Assembly (NCBI GenBank): GCA_030609345.1
Contig: JAUWCK010000048.1
Coordinates: 1-7,587 of the forward strand
Source: Methanosarcinales archaeon
GTDB lineage: Archaea; Halobacteriota; Methanosarcinia; Methanosarcinales; Methanogasteraceae
Length of the DNA: 7,587 nt
Direction: 5' to 3'
The position numbers were made by a program, and so were the translations under genes. Positions 6,381 to 7,587 of this stretch are shown in pieces (position 1 is the first letter of the stretch; every line of letters starts with the position of its first letter). Below the pieces are notes generated by a model. That model saw nothing but the letters and a program-made list of their open reading frames with translations. It had not been told where the DNA came from and did not search any database.

Positions 6381-7088
6381 TCACTCGCCCTGATATTCTA
6401 TGAAACCGTCGGTGTGCCTGAGAACTCCTGAATGATACTTCTTCGCAACCCTTGTCTCGCCGGTGCAGAGCGTGCAGACAGCAAGCGGTGCATTGTGCCT
6501 CAGCCGCATCTCGGTGTTGCCGATCTCGATTTCAGGTGCATGAATCATCGCGTTTCCGAGTTCGGATGCGCCCTGCCCGGAAAGACCGTTCGCCTCGATG
6601 ATGACGCATCCCGGGTTCGCCTCGATGACCCGCTCCCGAAAGACCTCCCGCTCTGCTTGAGACACGATATCGCCTTTGGTCGCGACCACCACATCGGCAG
6701 TGGTCAGGAGGGGACCGACCTTTGCCGGCGTATTCGGTCCGGCAGTCACATCGATCACACAGACCGCAACGCACTGATCCACGTAAGGGGCGCAGCGCAG
6801 ACACAGACCTGCGGTCTCGCTAATTAATATGTCCGCGTTCTGCCCTTCAGCCCACGATAGCATCTCCTCGGTGTTATAGATGGCGAAATGGTCAGGACAC
6901 ATATCCTTTGAGAGCGCAACACGGACCGGCACATCGAGCCGGTTGAACCTTATCTGGTCATCTGTGAAGAGGCAGTCCACCTTGACCACAGCCGGTGCGA
7001 TGCCGCTACGTTTCAGGTATGCGATTGCATGCATGAGTATCGAGGTCTTCCCGGATCCCGGAGTCCCGGCGATGATTGCGAATTTCAT
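6381..7088 (-). CDS. P-loop GTPase of the HypB/UreG/CobW (G3E-like) class, cysteine-rich
   Basis: A 235-residue SIMIBI-type nucleotide-binding protein. Walker A is GTPGSGKT (8-15). A Walker B-like segment reads [10 protein letters not shown] (85-94), with the Glu typical of HypB/UreG metallochaperones. TKGD (137-140) stands where the guanine-specifying NKxD is found. Cysteines stand out: C39 after VVKVD, C64 in CPDHF, C96-x-x-C99, C106/C110 and C205-x-x-C208. This is consistent with binding a metal ion (nickel, cobalt or zinc) or an iron-sulfur cluster for delivery to an enzyme. Relatives help mature hydrogenase, urease or cobalamin enzymes, but no such partner gene is in the window, so the client is unknown. 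It is slightly shorter than CobW proteins and lacks their C-terminal domain. The ATG at 7088 gives Walker A at residue 8, as expected; there is no Shine-Dalgarno, and a TATA-like element about 29 nt upstream suggests a leaderless mRNA. Confidence 0.82.
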   Translation of the reverse strand: MKFAIIAGTPGSGKTSILMHAIAYLKRSGIAPAVVKVDCLFTDDQIRFNRLDVPVRVALSKDMCPDHFAIYNTEEMLSWAEGQNADILISETAGLCLRCAPYVDQCVAVCVIDVTAGPNTPAKVGPLLTTADVVVATKGDIVSQAEREVFRERVIEANPGCVIIEANGLSGQGASELGNAMIHAPEIEIGNTEMRLRHNAPLAVCTLCTGETRVAKKYHSGVLRHTDGFIEYQGE

Positions 7089-7113
7089 TATTGATAAGAA
7101 TCAAACGATCGAT

Positions 7114-7120
7114 CATAAAT
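7114..7120 (-). promoter_or_regulatory. Putative TATA box of the GTPase gene
   Basis: ATTTATG on the minus strand, centred about 29 nt before the ATG at 7088, would start transcription within a few bases of the start codon. A GATCGATC palindrome (7107-7114) lies directly downstream. The signal is weak but the spacing is right. Confidence 0.3.
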
Positions 7121-7181
7121 GTGTTGGGTGTGCGCCCGGATCAGGGATGCCCGCGAATACTGAAGCGTTCGCGTGCGGCAA

Positions 7182-7193
7182 GGAATCGATTCC
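7182..7193. promoter_or_regulatory. 12-bp perfect palindrome in the divergent GTPase/trxB promoter region
   Basis: GGAATCGATTCC is an exact inverted repeat about 15 nt upstream of the trxB TATA-like element and about 60 nt upstream of the GTPase promoter. Its position suits an operator for a dimeric regulator, but a chance palindrome is possible because ATCGAT/GATC words are frequent in this window. Confidence 0.25.
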
Positions 7194-7207
7194 CGGCAAC
7201 GGCAATC

Positions 7208-7218
7208 CTTAAGTAAAA
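7208..7218 (+). promoter_or_regulatory. Putative TATA box of trxB
   Basis: CTTAAGTAAAA, centred about 25 nt before the trxB ATG at 7238, predicts a transcript starting at the start codon. No Shine-Dalgarno precedes that ATG, which fits a leaderless mRNA. Confidence 0.35.
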
Positions 7219-7237
7219 TGTGCCCCCTGCTTTGGAC

Positions 7238-7587
7238 ATGGAGATATACGATGTCATCATCGTCGGGGCAGGTCCTGCTGGCATCACCGCTGGAATATAT
7301 GCCAGGAGGGCGCGCCTTGAGACAGTTGTCATAGAAAAACTCGGCGTCGGCGGGCAGATCGTACTTTCCGATTCCGTTGAAAATTATCCGGGATTTCCGG
7401 AGATCAGCGGGTATGACTTGATGCAGAAATTCGAGGAGCAGGCAAGATCATTCGATCTCGAAATCGAGGATGGAGAAGTGATTGCGATACGGGATGAAGG
7501 CGAGTATAAAAAGGTATTGACCGACGGTCATGATTACAAGACGAGATCGGTTATCATCGCATCAGGGGCAAAGCCGAGCCGTCTTGG
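7238..7587 (+). CDS. trxB: Thioredoxin reductase, FAD-binding N-terminal part (3' partial)
   Basis: The reading frame starts at the ATG at 7238 and stays open to the window end (116 codons). The start is right because the dinucleotide-binding motif GAGPAG falls at residues 10-15, directly after the first beta strand (YDVIIV). GVGGQI (36-41) and ENYPGF (48-53) are the FAD-contact motifs of low-molecular-weight thioredoxin reductases. IIASGAKPSRL (about 106-116) is the conserved ATGA-like strand after the FAD domain. The redox CxxC and the NAD(P)H domain would come later and are outside the window, so activity as a true thioredoxin reductase cannot be confirmed; a related flavoprotein remains possible. 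The known reaction of the family is electron transfer from NAD(P)H (or F420H2 in some methanogens) through FAD to thioredoxin. It is divergent from the GTPase gene, sharing a 149-bp promoter region. Confidence 0.9.
   Translation, partial: MEIYDVIIVGAGPAGITAGIYARRARLETVVIEKLGVGGQIVLSDSVENYPGFPEISGYDLMQKFEEQARSFDLEIEDGEVIAIRDEGEYKKVLTDGHDYKTRSVIIASGAKPSRL

Noticed and set aside
1..7587. CRISPR array, tRNA or rRNA genes
   Set aside because: No regularly spaced direct repeats, cloverleaf with T-loop motif, or rRNA signature was seen on either strand.

Overview
The window looks archaeal, most likely a Halobacteriota/Methanomicrobia-type lineage (methanogen or methane-oxidiser relative). This rests on gene content: an archaeal DUF2325 protein, a DUF1616 membrane protein beside a BatA-like VWA protein, a single-domain archaeal cis-prenyltransferase, and a cysteine-rich HypB/UreG-like GTPase with a CPDHF motif. 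Start regions agree: several starts have an AT-rich TATA-like element about 25-30 nt upstream and no Shine-Dalgarno (leaderless style), while two others have strong GGAGG sites. I cannot name a genus from the sequence alone.

Layout. 1-855 (+): 3' part of a DUF2325 coiled-coil/cysteine protein, open at the window's left edge. It converges, with a 3-nt gap, on a minus-strand pair: a 790-aa membrane-anchored double-VWA protein (859-3231) preceded by a small one-helix DUF1616 protein (3274-3735), probably one operon for a cell-surface system. 3803-4702 (-) is a cis-prenyltransferase (UppS/DHDDS family) that makes the polyprenyl lipid carrier. Directly upstream, 4717-5973 (-) is a complete IscB nuclease, ancestor-type relative of Cas9. 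Upstream of iscB, 5974-6227 (-) is non-coding but full of paired segments and fits a HEARO/omega RNA with its guide at the 5' end. 6228-6380 holds a TATA-like promoter and the 3' flank of the next gene. 6381-7088 (-) is a P-loop GTPase of the HypB/UreG/CobW class. Divergent from it, 7238-7587 (+) is the N-terminal part of a thioredoxin reductase cut by the window edge.

The most interesting system is the OMEGA unit. IscB keeps all RuvC and HNH catalytic residues. Its RNA folds on paper into several perfect stems and a 6-bp loop-to-3'-end pseudoknot. The element appears to sit in the 5' leader of uppS: a TATA box lies about 50 nt before the RNA scaffold, the predicted transcript start leaves about 23 nt of host leader as guide, and the uppS ribosome-binding site begins right at the iscB stop codon. 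My inference is that the host promoter now drives one omegaRNA-iscB-uppS transcript, and that the guide is the leader sequence of the interrupted gene. No TnpA transposase is present in the window.
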